Shown one piece after another: positions 1 through 13,556 of a stretch of 64,000 bases of DNA. Made by a program: the position numbers and the translations under genes. Under the pieces are notes generated by a model. That model worked only from the letters and a program-made list of their open reading frames with translations, was not told the DNA's origin and ran no database searches. This stretch comes from Spirometra erinaceieuropaei (taxonomy: Eukaryota > Platyhelminthes > Cestoda > Diphyllobothriidea > Diphyllobothriidae): positions 426,832-490,831 of the forward strand of contig CACRXP010000162.1 in NCBI GenBank assembly GCA_902702965.1, given 5' to 3'. Each line of letters begins with the position of its first letter. The stretch's first letter is position 1.

Positions 1-1129
1 GTCGGCGTTATGGCTAGGGTTAAACTTAGGCTAAAGATTCGGGCTAGGGTCAGGTTTAGAATAATATTTACGGTTAGGGTTAGGGTTAGGGCTAAGGCTG
101 GGTTTACGGTCAGGGTTTGGGTTCGGTTTCGGGCTTGGACTGTGATTAATTTTAGATTTTTATTTAGGATGCATTTAAGTGTTAGGATCAGGGTCGGCGT
201 TATGGCTAGGGTAAGGCTTAGGGTAAATGTTCAGTCTAAAGCGTCAGGTTTTGAATATTATTTACGGTTAGTGTTAGGGTTACGGCTAGGTTTAGGGTTA
301 AGGTCAGGGTTCGGATTCTGTATCGGGCTTGGACTGTGATAATTTTTAGGATATTTTTTAGGATGCATTTAAGAGTTAGGATCAAGGTCGGCGTTATGGC
401 TAAGGTAAGGCATAGGCTAAAGGTTAGGGCTAGGGTCAGGTTTAGAATAATGTTTAAGGTTAGGGTTAGGGTTAGGGCTATGTTTAGGGTTACGGTCAGG
501 GTTTGGCTGCGGTTTCGGGCTTGGACTGTGATTAATATTATATTTATGTTTAGGATGCATTTAAGTGTTAGGATCAGTGTCGGCGTTATGGCTAGGGTGA
601 GGCTTAGGCTAAAGGTTAGGTCTAGGGTCAGGTTTAGAATAATATTTACGGTAAGGGTTACGGTTAGGGCTAGGGTTAGTGTTACGTTCAGGGTTTGGCT
701 TCGGCTTCGGGCTTGGACTGTGAATAATTTTCGATTTATGTTTAGGATGCATTTAAGTCTTAGGATTAGGGTCGGCGTTATGGCTAGGGTAAGGCTTAGG
801 CTAAATGTTCGGGCTAGGTTCAGGTTTAGAATAAATTTTTACGGTTAGGTTTAGGGTTAGTGCTAGGCTTAGGTTTACGTTCAGGGTTTGGCTTCGGTTT
901 CGGGCTTTGACTGTGATTAATATTAGATTTAAGTTTAGGATGCATTTAAGTGTTAGGTTCAGGGTCGGCGTTATGGCTAGGGAAAGGCTTAGGCTAAAGG
1001 ATAGGGCTAGGTTCAGGTTTAGATTAATGATTACGGTTAGGGTTTGGGTTAGGGATAGGCTTAGTGTTACGGTCAGAGTTTGGCTTCGGTTTCGGGCTTG
1101 GAATGTGATTAATTACAGATTTTTTTAGG

Positions 1130-1530
1130 ATGCATTTGAGAGTTAGGATCAGGGTCGGCGTTATGGCTAGTGTAAGGCGTAGGCTAAAGGTTAGGTCTAG
1201 GATCAGGATTAGATTAATGTTTACGGTTAGGGTTACGGTTAGTGCTATGCTTATGGTGACGGTGAGGTTTTGGCTTAGGTTTCGGGCTTGGACTGTGATT
1301 AATATTAGATTTATATTTAGGATGCTTTTAAGTGTTAGTGTCAGGGTCGGCGTTACGGCTGGGGCAAGTCTTAGGCTAAGGTTTCAGTCTTAAGCGTCTG
1401 GTTTTGTATATTATTTACGGTTTGTGTTAGGGTTAGTGCTAGGTTTAGGGTAAGGGTCAGGGTTTGGCTTCGGTTGCGGGATTGGACTGTGATTAATTTT
1501 AGATTTATTTTTAGGATGCATTTAAGTTTT
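1130..1530 (+). repeat. Satellite block with an inverted homologue in the right arm
   Basis: Two monomers here, including the variant box at 1,384-1,401 and the stretch just after it, match the reverse complement of 30,260-30,690 far better than they match their neighbours. Shared private features are GTAAGGCGTAGGC, TAGGATCAGGATTAGA, GTGCTATGCTTATGGTGACG and GTCTGGTTTTGTATATTA. By eye identity is above 90 percent. This ties the two oppositely oriented arms to a common ancestor array. Confidence 0.8.
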
Positions 1531-2260
1531 AGGGTCAGTGTCGGCGTTATGTGTAGCGTAAGGCTTAGGCTAAATGTAAGGTCTAGGGTCAGGTTTAGAA
1601 TAATTTTTACGGTTAGGGTTAGGTTTAGGGCTAGTGTTATGGTTACGGTCAGGGTTTGGCTTCGGTTTCGGGCTCGGACTGTGAATAATTTTAGATTTAT
1701 GTTTAGTTTGCATTTAAGTGTTAGGATCAGGGTCGGCGTTATGGCTAGGGCAAGGCTTAGGCTAAATGTTCGGTCTAGGGTCAGGTTTAGAATAATGTTT
1801 GCGGTTAGGGTTAGGGTTAGGGCTAGTGTTAGGGTTACGGTCAGGGTTTGCATGCGGTTTCGGGCTTGGACTGTGATTAATAATAGATTTATGTTTAGGA
1901 TGCCTTTTAGTGTTAGGATCAGGGTCGGCGTTATGGCTAGGGTAAGGCTTAGGCTAAAGGTTCGGTCTAGGGTCAGGTTTAGAATAATGTTTACGGTTAG
2001 GGTTAGGGTTCGTGCTAGTGTTAGGGTTACGTTCAGGTTTTGGCTTCGGTTTCGGGCTTGGACTGTTATTAATTATAGATTTATGTTTAGGATGCATTTA
2101 CGTGTTAGGATCAGGGTCGGCGTTATGGCTAGGGTAAGGCTTAGGCTAAAGTTTCAGTCTTAAGCGTCTTGTTAAGTATATTGTTTACGGTAAGTGTTAG
2201 GGTTAGGGCTAGGTTTTGGGGAATGGTAGGGTTTTTCTTCGGTTGCGGGATTGGACTGTG
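1384..2260 (+). repeat. Four-monomer (770-bp) tandem duplication
   Basis: The variant box CAGTCTTAAGCGTCT occurs at 1,384 and again at 2,154, and the unusual word GGTTGCGGGATTGG that follows it occurs at 1,472 and 2,240, both pairs about 770 bp apart. The right-arm homologue at 30,260-30,690 has only one such box in the same context, so the left arm has probably gained four monomers by unequal exchange. Confidence 0.7.
1898..2089 (+). repeat. Exemplar 192-bp monomer, readable as 32 hexamers
   Basis: This monomer runs from one GGATGC to the next and is exactly 192 bp, 32 times six. Cut every six bases, nearly all words can be read as degenerate GGGTTA: GTGTTA, GGATCA, GCGTTA, TGGCTA, GGCTTA, GGGTCA, GGTTTA, CGGTTA and perfect GGGTTA in the core. 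The non-telomeric words (GGATGC, GGTTTC, TGATTA) keep the same register. The simplest reading is that a 32-hexamer telomeric tract accumulated mutations and was then amplified as a unit. The length also matches a nucleosome plus linker, which may be coincidence. Confidence 0.85.
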
Positions 2261-4277
2261 ATTAATTTTAGATTTATTTTTAGGATACATTTGAGCGTCA
2301 GGATCAGGGTCGGCGTTATGTCTAGGGTAAGGCTTAGGCTAAAGTTTCAGTATAAACTGTTCGGTTATGAATAATGTTTACGGTTTGGGTTAGGGTAAGT
2401 CTAGGTTTAGGGTTACGTTCAGGGTTTGGCATCGGTTTCGGGATTGGACTGTGATTAATTTAAGATTTATGCTAAGGATGCATTTAAGTGTTAGGTTCAG
2501 GGTCGGCGTTATGTGTAGTGTAAGTCTTAGGCTAAATGTTAGGTCTAGGGTCAGGTTTAGAATAATTGTTACGGTTAGGGTTAGGGTTAGGGCTAGGGTT
2601 AGTGTTACGTTCAGGTTTTGGCTTCGGTTTCGGGCTTGGACTGTGATTAATTTTAGATTTATGTTTAGGATGCATTTAAGTGTTAGGATCAGGCTAGGCC
2701 TTATGGCTAGGGTAAGGCTTAGGCAAATGGTTAGGTCTAGGGTCAGGTTTAGAATGATTTTTACGGTTAGGGTTAGGGTTAGGCCTAGGTTTAGGGTTAC
2801 GGTCAGGGTTTGGCTTCGTTTTCGGGCTTGGACTGTGATTAATTTTAGATTTATTTTTAGGATGCATTTAGGTGTTAGGATCAGGGTCGGCGTTATGGCT
2901 AGGGTAAGGCTTAGGCTAAAGGTTAGGGCTAGGTTCCGGTTTAGAATAATGCTTACGGTTAGGGTTAGGGCTAGTGTTATTGTTTCGGACAGTGTTTGAA
3001 TTCGGTTTCGGGCTTGGACTGTTATTAATTATAGATTTATGTTTAGGATGCTTTTACGTGTTAGGATCAGGGTGGGCGTTATGGCTAGGAAAAGGCTTAG
3101 GCTATATGTTCGGGCTAGGGTCAGATTTGAAATAATTTTTACGGTTAGGTTTAGGGTTAGGTATAGGCTTAGTGTAACGGTCAGGGTTTGGTTTCGGTTT
3201 CGGGCTTGGACTTTGATTAATTTAAGATTTATGTTTAGGATGCCTTTAAGTGTTAGGATCAGGGTCGGCGTTGTGGCTATTGAATGGATTAGGATAAAGG
3301 TTCGGGCTAGTGTCAGGTTTAGATTAATTTTTACGGATAGTGTTAGGGCTTGGGTTAGGGTTACGGTCAGTGTTTGGCTTCGGTTTCGGGCTTGGACTGT
3401 GATTTATTTTAGATTTATATTTAGGATGCACTTAAGTGATAGGATAAGGGTGGGCGTTATGGCTAGGGTAAGTCTTACTCTAAAGGTTAGGGCTAGGTTG
3501 ACGCTTAGACTAATTTTTACGGTTAGGGTTCGGGTTAGGGAAGGCTTAGGTTTACGGTCAGGGTTTGGCTTCGGTTTCGGGATTCGACTGTGATTAATTT
3601 TAGATTTATGATTAGGATGCATTTAAGTGTTAGGATCGGGGTCGGCGTTATGGCTAGGTTAAGGCTTAGTCTAAAGGTTAGGGCTAGGGTCGGGTTTAGA
3701 ATAATTTTTGCGGTTAGTGTTAGGGTTAGGGCTAGGGTTATTTTTACGGTCAGGGTTTGGGTTCGGATTCGGGCTTGGCCTGTGTTTAATTTTTGATTTA
3801 TGTTTAGGATGCATTTAAGTGTTAGGATCAGGGTCGGCGTTATGGCTAGGGTAAGGTTTAGGCTAAAGGTTAGGGCTAGGTTCAGGTTTAGAATAATATT
3901 TACGGTTTGGGTTAGGGCTACGGTTAGGGTTACGGTCTGGGTTTGGCTTGGGTTTCGGGCTTGGACTGTGATTAATTTTAGATTTATGATTAGGAAGCAA
4001 TAAGGAGTTAGGATCAGGTTCGGCGCTATGGCTAGTGTAAGGCTTAGGCTAAAGGTTAGGGCTAGGGTCAGGTTTAGAATAATTTTTACGGTTAGGGTTA
4101 TGCTTAGGTCTAGGGTTAGTGTTACGGTCAGGTTTTGGCTTCGGATTCGGTCTTGGCATGTGATTAATTTAGGATTTATGTTTAAGAAGCATTTCAGTGT
4201 TAGGATCAGGTTCGGCGTTATGGCTAGTGTAAGGCTTAGGCTAAAGGTTAGGTCAAGGGTCAGGTTTAGAATAATGT

Positions 4278-4281
4278 NNNN
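4278..4281. other. Assembly gap of four N bases
   Basis: Four N bases interrupt a monomer. The words GGTTTAGAATAATGT stand on both sides of the gap, and the landmark spacing across it (4,189 to 4,404) is 215 bp, about 23 bp too long. This looks like two contig ends joined with an unmerged overlap of about 19 bp, so the true number of monomers here is uncertain. Confidence 0.95.
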
Positions 4282-7200
4282 GTTTAGGTTTAGAATAATG
4301 TTTACGGTTAGGGTTAGGGTTTGGGATTGGGATAGGTTTACGGTCAGGGTTGGGCTTCGGTTACGGGGTTGGTCTGTGAATATTTTTAGATTTATATTTA
4401 GGATGCATTTAAGTGTTAGGATCAGGGTCGGCGTTATGGCTAGGGTAAGGCTTAGGCTAAATGTTAGGGCTAGGTTCAGGTTTAGAATAACATTTACGGT
4501 TAGGGTTACGGTTAGGGATATTGTTATGGTTACGGTCGGGGTTTGGGTTCGGTTTCGGGATTGGACTGCGAATAATTTTAGATTTATGTTTAGGATGCAT
4601 TTAAGTGTTAGGATCAGGGTCGGCGTTATGGCTAGAGTAATGCTTAGGCTAATGTTTAGGGCTAGGTTCAGGTTTAGAATAGATTTTACGGTTAGGGTTA
4701 GGGTTAGGGCTATGGTTACGGTTACGGTCAGGGTTTGGCTTCGGTTTCGGGCTTGGACTGTGTTTAATTTTAGATTTATTTTTAGCATGCATTTAAGTGT
4801 TAGGATCGGGGTCGGCGTTATGGCTAGGGTAAGGCTTAGGCTAAAGATTAGGGATAGGTTCAGGTTTAGAATAATTTTTACGGTTAGGGTTAGGGTTAGG
4901 GCTAGGTTTAGGGTTACGGTCAGGGTTTGGCTTCGGTTTCGGTATTGGAATGCGATTAATTTTTGATTCATTTTAGGATGCATTTATGTGTTAGGATCAG
5001 GGTCGGCGTTATGTCTAGGGTAAGGCTTAGGCTAAAGGTTAGGGCTAGGGTCAGGATTAGAAGAATGGTTACGGTTAGGGTTAGGGCTAGGCTTACGGTC
5101 GGTGTTTGGATTTGGTATCGGTCTTGGACTGTGATAAATTATTCATATATGTTTGGGATGCATTTAAGTGCTAGGATCAGGGTCGGCGTTATATGTAGGG
5201 TAAGGCTTAGGCTAAAGGTTATGGCTAGGGTCAGGTTTAGATTAATGTTTACCGTTAGTGTTAGGGTTAGGTCTATGGTTAGGGTTACGGTCAGGGTTTG
5301 GATTCGGTTTCAGGATTTGACTGTGATTAATTTTAGATTTATATTTAGGATGCATTTAAGAGTAAGGATCAGGGTCGGCGTTACCGCTAGTGTAAGGCTT
5401 AGGCTAAAGGTTAGGTCTAGGCTCAGGTTTAGAATAATGTTTACGGTGAGTGTTATGGTTAGGGCTATGGTTAGCGTTAAGGTCAGGGTTTGGCTTCGGT
5501 TTCGGACTTGCACAGTGATTAATTTAAGTCTAATGTTTAGGATGCATTTAAGTGTTAGGAACAGGGTCGGCGTTATGGCTAGGGTAAGGCTTAGGCTAAT
5601 GGTTAGGGCTAGGGTCAGGTTTAGAATAATGTTTACCGTTAGGGTTAGGGTTAGGGCTATGTTTAGGGTTACGGTCAGGGTTTGGCTTCGGTTTCGGGCT
5701 TGGACTGTGAGTAATTTTGATTTATGTTTAGGATGCATTTAAGTGTTATGATCAGGGTCGGCGTTATGGCTAGGTTAAGGCATAGTCTAAATGTTCGGGC
5801 TAGGGTCAGGTTTAGAATAATCTTTACGCTTAGTGTTAGGGCTAGGGTTAGAGTTACGGTCGGGGTTTGGCTTCGGTTTCGGGCATGGACTGTGATTAAT
5901 TATAGATTTATGTTTAGGCTGCATTTATTTTTATGACCAGGGTCGGCATCATGGCTAGGGTCAGGCTTAGGCTAAAGTTTAGAGCTAGGGTCAGGTTTAG
6001 AATAATTTTTACGGTTAGGGTTATGGTTAGGGCTAGGGTTAGGGTTACGTTCAGGGTTTGGCTTCGGTTTCGGGCTTGGACTGTGATTAATTGTAGATTT
6101 ATGTTTAGGAATCTTTTATGTGTTAGGATCAGGGTCGGCGTTATGGCTAGGGTAAGGCTTAGGCTCAAGGTTAGGTCTAGGGTCAGGTTTAGAATAAAGT
6201 TTACGCTTAGGGTTACGGCTAGTGTTAGGGTTAACGTCAGGGTTTGTCTTCGGTTTCGGGCCTGGACTGTGATTAATATTAGATTTATGTTTAGGATGCA
6301 TTTAAGTGTTTGGATCAGGGTCGGCGTTATGGCCAGGGAAGGCTTAGGCTAAAGGTTCGGGCTAGGGTCAGGTTTAGAATAATGTTTACGGTTAGGGTTA
6401 GGGTTAGTTCTATGGTTAGGGTTACGGTTAGGTTTTGGCTTCGGTTTCGGGCTTGGACTGTGATTAATATTAGATTTATGTTTAGGATGCATTTAAGTGT
6501 TAGGATCAGGGTCGGCGTTATGGCTAGGGTAAGGGTTAGGTTAAAGATTAGGGCTAGGGTCAGGTTTAGAATAATGTTTACGGTTGGGGTTAGGGTTAGG
6601 GCTTGGGTTAGGGGTACGGACAGGGTTTGGATTCGGTTTCGGGATTGGACTGCGAAAAATTTTAGATATATGCTTAGGATGCATTTAAGTGTTAGTTTCA
6701 GGGTCGGCGTTATGGCTAGGGTAAGGCTTCGGCTAAAGGTTAGGTCTAGGTTCAGGTTTAGAGTAATGTTTACGGTTATGGTTAGGGTTAGGTCTAGTGT
6801 TAGGGTTACGGTTAGGTTTTGGCTTCGGTTTCGGGCTTGGACTGTGATTAATATTAGATTTATGTTTAGGATGCATTTAAGTGTTAGGATCAGGGTCGGC
6901 GTTATGGCTAGGGTAAGGCTTAGGCTAAAGGTTAGGCCTAGGGTAATGTTTAGAATAATGTTTATTTTTAGGGTTAGGGGTAGGGTTAGTGTTACGGTCA
7001 GGGTTTGGATTCGGCTTCGGGCTTGGTCTGTGATTAATTATAGATATATGTTTAGGATGCACTTAAGTGTTAGGATGAGGGTCGGCGTTATGCCTAGGGT
7101 AAGGCTTAGGCTAAATGTTAGGTCTACGGTTAGGTTTAGAATAATTTTTTGGTTAGGGTTAGGGGTAGGGCTAGGTTTAGTGTTACGGTCAGGGTTTGGT

Positions 7201-8376
7201 TTCGGTTTCGGGATTGGACGGCGACTAATTTTAGACTAATTTTTAGGATGCATTTAAGTGTTAGGATCAGGGTCGGCGTTATGGCTAGGGTAAGACATAG
7301 GCTAAATGTTAGGGCTATGTTCAGGTTTAGAATAATATTTACGGTTATTGTTAGGGTTAGGGCTAGGTTTAGGGCTACGGTCAGGGTTAGGCTTCGGTTT
7401 CGGTATTGGACTGCGATTAGTTTTAGATTTATTTTTAGGATGCATTTAAGTGTCAGGATCAGGGTCGGCGTTATGGCTAGGGTAAGGCTTAGGCTAAATG
7501 TTAGGGCTAGGTTCAGGTTTAGAATAACTTTTACGGTTAGGGTTACGGTTAGGGATATTGTTAGTGTTACGGTCAGGGTTTGGGTTCGGTTTCGGGATTG
7601 TACTGCGAATAATTTTAGATTTATTTTTAGGATGCATTTAAGTGTTAGGATCAGGGTCGGCTTTATGGCTAGGGTAATGCGTAGGCTAATGTTTAGGGCT
7701 AGGTTCAGGTTTAGAATAGATTTTACGGTTAGGGTTAGGGTTAGGGCTTTGGTTACGGTTACGGTCAGGGTTTGGCTTCGGTTACGGGCTTGGACTGTGC
7801 ATAAATTTAGATTTATTTTTAGCATGCATTTATGTGTTAGGATCAGGGTCGGCGTTATGGCTAGGGTAAGGCTTAGGCTAAATGTTAGGAATAGATTCCG
7901 GTTAAGATTCATGTTTACGGTTAGGGTGGGGTTAGTTCTAGGTTTATTGTTACGGTAAGGGTTTGGATTCGGTTTCGGGAATGGACTGTGATTTATTTTA
8001 GATTTATGTTTAGGATGCATTTAAGTTTTAGGATCAGGGTCGGCGTTATGGCTAGGTTAAGGCTTAGGCTAAAGTTTAGGGCTAGGGTCAGGTTTAGAAT
8101 AATGTTTACGGTTAGGGTAAGGGTTAGGGCTATGGTTAGGTTTACTGTTAGGGTTTGGCTTCGGTTTCGGGATTGGACTGCGATAAATTTTATATTTATG
8201 TGTAGGATGCATTTAAGTGTTAGGATCAGGGTCGGCGTTATGGCTAGGGTAAGGCTTAGGCTAAAGGTTAGGGCGAGGTTCAGGTTTAGAATAATATTTA
8301 CGGTCATGGTTAGGGTTAGGGCTAGGGTTAGGGTTACGGTCAGGGTTTGGCTTCGGTTTCGGGCTTGGACTGTGAT

Positions 8377-10871
8377 TAATTCTAGATTTATGATTAGGAT
8401 GCATTTACGTGTTAGGACAAGGGTCTTCGTTAAGGCTAGGGTAAGGTTTAGGCTAAAGGTTAGGGCTAGGGTCCGGTTACGATTAATGTTTACGGTTAGG
8501 GTGGGGTTAGTTCTAGGGTTATTGTTACGGTCAGGGTTTGGCTTCGGTTTCGGTTATGGACTGTGATTAATTTTATATTTATGTTTAGGATGCATTTTAG
8601 TGTTTGGATCAGGGTCGGCGTTATGGCTAGCGTAAGGCTTAGTGTAAAGTTTCAGACTAAAGCGTCAGGTTTAGAATAATGTTTACGGTTGGGGTTAGGG
8701 TTAGGGCTAGTGTTAGGTTTACTGTCAGGGTTTGGCTTCGGTTTCGGGATTGGACTGCGATTAATTATAGATTTATGTGTAGGATGCATTTAAGTGTTAG
8801 GATCAGGGTCGGCGTTATGGCTAGGGTAAGGCTTAGGCTAAAGGTTAGGGCTAGGTTCAGGTTTAGAATAATGTTTACGGTTAGGGTTAGGGTTTTGGTT
8901 AGGGTTAGGTTTACGGTCAGGGTTGGTCTTCGGTTACGGGCTTGGACTGTGAATATTTTTAGATTTATATTTAGGATGCATTTAAGTGTTAGGATCAGGG
9001 TCGGCGTTATGGTTAGGGTAATGCTTAGGCTAATGTTTAGGGCTAGGTTCAGGTTTAGAATAGATTTTACGGTTAGGGTTAGGGTTAGGGCAATGGTTAC
9101 GGTTACGGTCAGGGTTTGGCTTCGGTTTCGGGCTTGGACTGTGTTTAATTTTAGATTTATTTTTAGGATGCATTTAAGTGTTAGGATCGGGGTCGGCGTT
9201 ACGGCTAGGGTAAGGCTTAGGCTAAAGATTAGGGATAGGTTCAGGTTTAGAATAATTTTTACGGTTAGGGTTAGGGTTAGGGCTAGGTTTAGGGTTACGG
9301 TCAGGGTTTGGCTTCGGTTTCGGGATTGGACTGCGATTAATATTTGATTCATTTTAGGATGCATTTATGTGTTAGGATCAGGGTCGGCGTTATGGCTAGG
9401 GTAAGGCTTAGGCTAAATGATAGGGCTAGGGTCAGGTTTAGAATAATATTTACGGTCATGGTAAGGGTTAGGGCTAGTTTTAGGGTTACGGTCTGGGTTT
9501 GGCTTCGGTTTTGGGATTGGACTGCGAATAATTTTAGATTTATGTGTAGGATGCATTTAAGTGTTAGGATCAGGGTCGGCGTTATGGCTAGGGTAAGGCT
9601 TAGGCTAAAGGTTAGGGCTAGGTTCTGGTTTAGAATAATATTTACGGTCATGGTTAGGGTTAGGGCTAGGGTTAGGGTTACGGTCAGGTTTTGGCTACGC
9701 TTTCGGGCTTGGACTGATATTAATTCTAGATTTATGATTTGGATGCATTTAAGTGTTAGGACAAGGGTCTTCGTTATGGCTAGGGTAAGGTTTAGGCTAA
9801 AGGTTAGGGCTAGGGTCCGGTTATCCTTAATGTTTACGGTTAGGGTGGGGTTAGTTCTAGGGTTATTGTTACGGTCAGGGTTTGGCTTCGGTTTCGGTTA
9901 TGGACTGTGATTAATTTTATATTTATGTTTAGGATGCATTTTAGTGTTTGGATCAGGGTCGGCGTTATGGCTAGCGTAAGGCTTAGTGTAAAGTTTCAGA
10001 CTAAATCGTCAGGTTTAGAATAATGTTTACGGTTGGGGTTAGGGTTAGGGCTAGTGTTAAGTTTACTGTCAGGGTTGGGCTTCGGTTTCGGGATTGGACT
10101 GCGATTAATTTTATATTTATGTGTAGGATGCATTTAAGTGTTAGGATCAGGGTCGGCGTTATGGCTAGGGTAAGGCTTAGGCTAAAGGTTAGGGCTAGGT
10201 TCAGGTTTAGAATAATGTTTACGGTTAGGGTTAGGGTTTGGGATAGGGATAGGTTTACGGTCAGGGTTGGGCTTCGGTTACGGGCTTGGACTGTGAATAT
10301 TTTTAGATTTATATTTAGGATGCATTTAAGTGTTAGGATCAGGGTCGGCGTTATGGCTAGGGTAAGGCTTAGGCTAAATGTTAGGGCTAGGTTCAGGTTT
10401 AGAATAACTTTTGCGGTTAGGGTTACGGTTAGGGATATTGTTAGGGTTACGGTCAGGGTTTGGGTTCGGTTTCGGGATTGGACTGCGAATAATTTTAGAT
10501 TTATTTTTAGGATGCATTTAAGTGTTAGGATCAGGGTCGGCGTTATGGCTAGTGTAATGCTTAGGCTAATGTTTAGGGCTAGGTTCAGGTTTAGAATAGA
10601 TTTTACGGTTAGGGTTAGGGTTAGGGCTATGGTTACGGTTACGGTCAGGGTTTGGCTTCGGTTTCGGGATTGGACTGCGATTAATTTTTGATTCATTTTA
10701 GGATGCATTTATGTGTTAGGATCAGGGTCGGCGTTATGGCTAGGGTAAGGCTTAGGCTAAAGGTTAGGGCTAGGGTCAGGTTTAGAATAATATTTACGGT
10801 CATGGTTAGGGTTAGGGCTAGGGTTAGGTTTACGGTCAGGGTTTGGCTTCGGTTTCGGGCTTGGACTGTGA
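8377..10871 (+). repeat. Higher-order repeat of seven and six monomers
   Basis: A rare monomer with TAATTCTAGATTTATGATT followed by GGACAAGGGTCTTCGTTA starts near 8,377, 9,719 and 10,872. The first interval is 1,342 bp (seven monomers) and the second 1,153 bp (six), so one copy has gained or lost one monomer. The private word GTGGGGTTAGTTCTAGG (8,505; 9,846; 10,997) and the short box GATTCATTTTAGG (9,350; 10,690) keep the same order. Related but more diverged monomers lie at 4,380-4,970 and 7,430-7,930. Confidence 0.8.
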
Positions 10872-13556
10872 TTAATTCTAGATTTATGATTAGGATGCAT
10901 TTAAGTGTTAGGACAAGGGTCTTCGTTATGGCTATGGTAAGGTTTAGGCTAAAGGTTAGGGCTAGGGTCCGGTTACGATTAATGTTTACGGTTAGGGTGG
11001 GGTTAGTTCTAGGGTTATTGTTACGGTAAGGGTTTGGCTTCGGTTTCGGGCATGGACTGTGATTAATTTTAGATTTATGTTTAGGATGCATTTAAGTGTT
11101 GGGATCAGGGTCGGCGTTATGGCTAGGTTAAGGCTTAGGCTAAAGTTTAGGGCTAGGGTCAGGTTTAGATTAATGTTTACGGTTAGGGTAAGGGTTAGGG
11201 CTATGGTTAGGTTAACGGTCAGGGTTTGGATTCGATTTCGGGCTTGGAATGTGATTAATTCTAGATTTATGTTTAGGATACATTTAAGTGTTAGGATCAG
11301 GGTCGACGTTATGGCTAGGGTAAGGCTTAGGCTAAGGGTTAGGTGTAGGGTCGGGTTTAGAATAATGTTTACGGTTAGGGTTGGGGTTAGTTCTAGGGTT
11401 ATTGTTACGGTCAGGGTTTGGCATCGGTGTCGGGCTTGGACTGCGATTAATTTTAGTTTTATGTTTAGGATGCATTTAAGTGTTAGGATGAGGGTCGGCG
11501 TTATGTCTAGCGTAAGGCTTAGGCTAAAATTTAGGGCTAGGTTCAGGTTTAGAATAATGTTTACGTTTAGGGTTAGGGTTAGTGCTGTTGTTTGGGTTAC
11601 GTTCAGCGTTTGGCTTCGGTTTCGGGATTGGACTGCGAATAATTTTAGATTTATTTTTAGGGTGCATTTAAGTGTTAGGATCAGGGTCGGCGTTATGGCT
11701 AGTGTAATGCTTAGGCTAAAGTTTAGGGCTAGGTTCAGGTTTAGAATAATTTTTACGGTTAGGGTTAGGGTTAGGTCTAGGGATAGGGTTAAGGTCAGGG
11801 TTTGGCTTCGGTTTCGGGCTTGGACTGTGATTAATTTTAGATTTATTTTTAGGATGCATTTAAGTGTTAGGATCAGGGTCGGCGTTATGGCTAGGGTAAG
11901 GCTTAGGCTAAAGGTCAGGGATAGGGTCAGGTTTAGAAGAATTTTTACGGTTAGACTTAGGGCTAGCGTTATAGTTACGGCCAGGGATTGGCTTCGGTTT
12001 CGTGCTTGGACTGTGATTTCTTTTAGATTTATATTTGGGATGCAGTTGATTGTTAGGATCAGGGTCGGCGTTATGGCTAGGGTAAGGCTTAGGCTAAAGG
12101 CTAGGTCTACGGTCAGGTTTAGTATAATTTTTACGGTTAGGGTTAGGGTTAGGTATATTGATACTGTTACGGTCAAAGTTCGGCTTCGGTTTCGGGCTTG
12201 GACTGTGAAAAATTTCAGATTTATTTTAGGGATGCATTTAGGTGTAAGGAGCATGTTCGGCGTCATGGCTAGCGAAAGTATTAGGCTAAACATTTGGGCT
12301 AGGTTCTGGTTTAGAATAATGTTTTCGGTTACGGTTAGGGTTAGTTCTAGGTTTAGTGTTACGGTCAGGTTTTGGCTTAGGTTTGGGGCTTGGACTGTGA
12401 TTAATTTTTCATTTAAATTTAGGATGCATTTAAGTGTTATGATCAGGAACGGCGTTATGGCTACCGTACTGCTTAGGCTAAAGATTAGGGCTAGTTTCAG
12501 GTTTAGAATAATGTTTAGGTTTAGGGTTAGTGTTAGGGCTATGATAATTGTTACAGTCAGGATATGGATTCGGTTTCGGTCTTGGACTGTGATTAATTTA
12601 AGATTTATATTTAGGATGCATTTAATTGTTAGAATCAGATACGGCGTTATGGCTAGGGTAAAGCTTAGGCTAATGGTTCGGTCTAAATTGTCATTTTTAG
12701 AATAAAGATTACGGTTAGGTTTAGGGTTCGTGCTGGGTTTAGTTTTACGGTCAGGGTTGGGCTTCGGTTTCGGGCTTGGAGTGTGATTAATTTTAGATTT
12801 ATGTTTAGGATGCAATTAATTTTTCGAATCACAATCGGCGTTATGTCTAGGGTAAGGCTTAGGCTAAAGCTTAGGTCTAGGGTCAGGTTTAGTATAATAT
12901 TTACGGTTAGGTTTAGGTTCCGGCCTAGGGTTAATTTTAAGGTCAGGATATATCATCGGTTACGGTCATGGACTGTGAGTAAGTTTAGATTTATGTTTAG
13001 GATGCATTCAAGTGTTAGTATCAGGGTCGGTTTTATGTCTGTGAAAAGGCTTAGGATAAAGTATATTGCTAGGTTCAGGTTTAGAACAATGTTTACGGTT
13101 AGGGTTAGTTGTAGGTCTAGGAATATGGTTAGAGTCAGGTTTCGCGTTCGGTTTCGGGCTTGGACAGTGATTACTTCTTAATTTATCTTTAGGATGCATT
13201 TAGGTGTTAGGATCAGGTTCGGCGTTATGGATAGTGTTAGGCTTAGGCTAAAGGTTCGGTCTAAGTTCAGGTTTAGAATAATTTTTACGGTTAGGTTTAG
13301 GGTTAGGGATATGGTTAGTGTTACGGTCAGGGTTTGGATTCAGTTTCGGGCATGGACTGTGATTTATTATAGATTTATTTTTGGGATGCAATTAAGTGTT
13401 AGGATCAGGGTCGGCGTTTTTGCTAGGGTAAGGCTATGGCTAAAGATTAGGGCTAGGTTCAGGCTTAGAATAATTTTTACGGTTAGGTTTATGGTTAGTG
13501 ATATGGTTAAATTTACGGTCAGGGTATGGCTACGGTTTCGTTCTTGGACTCTGATT

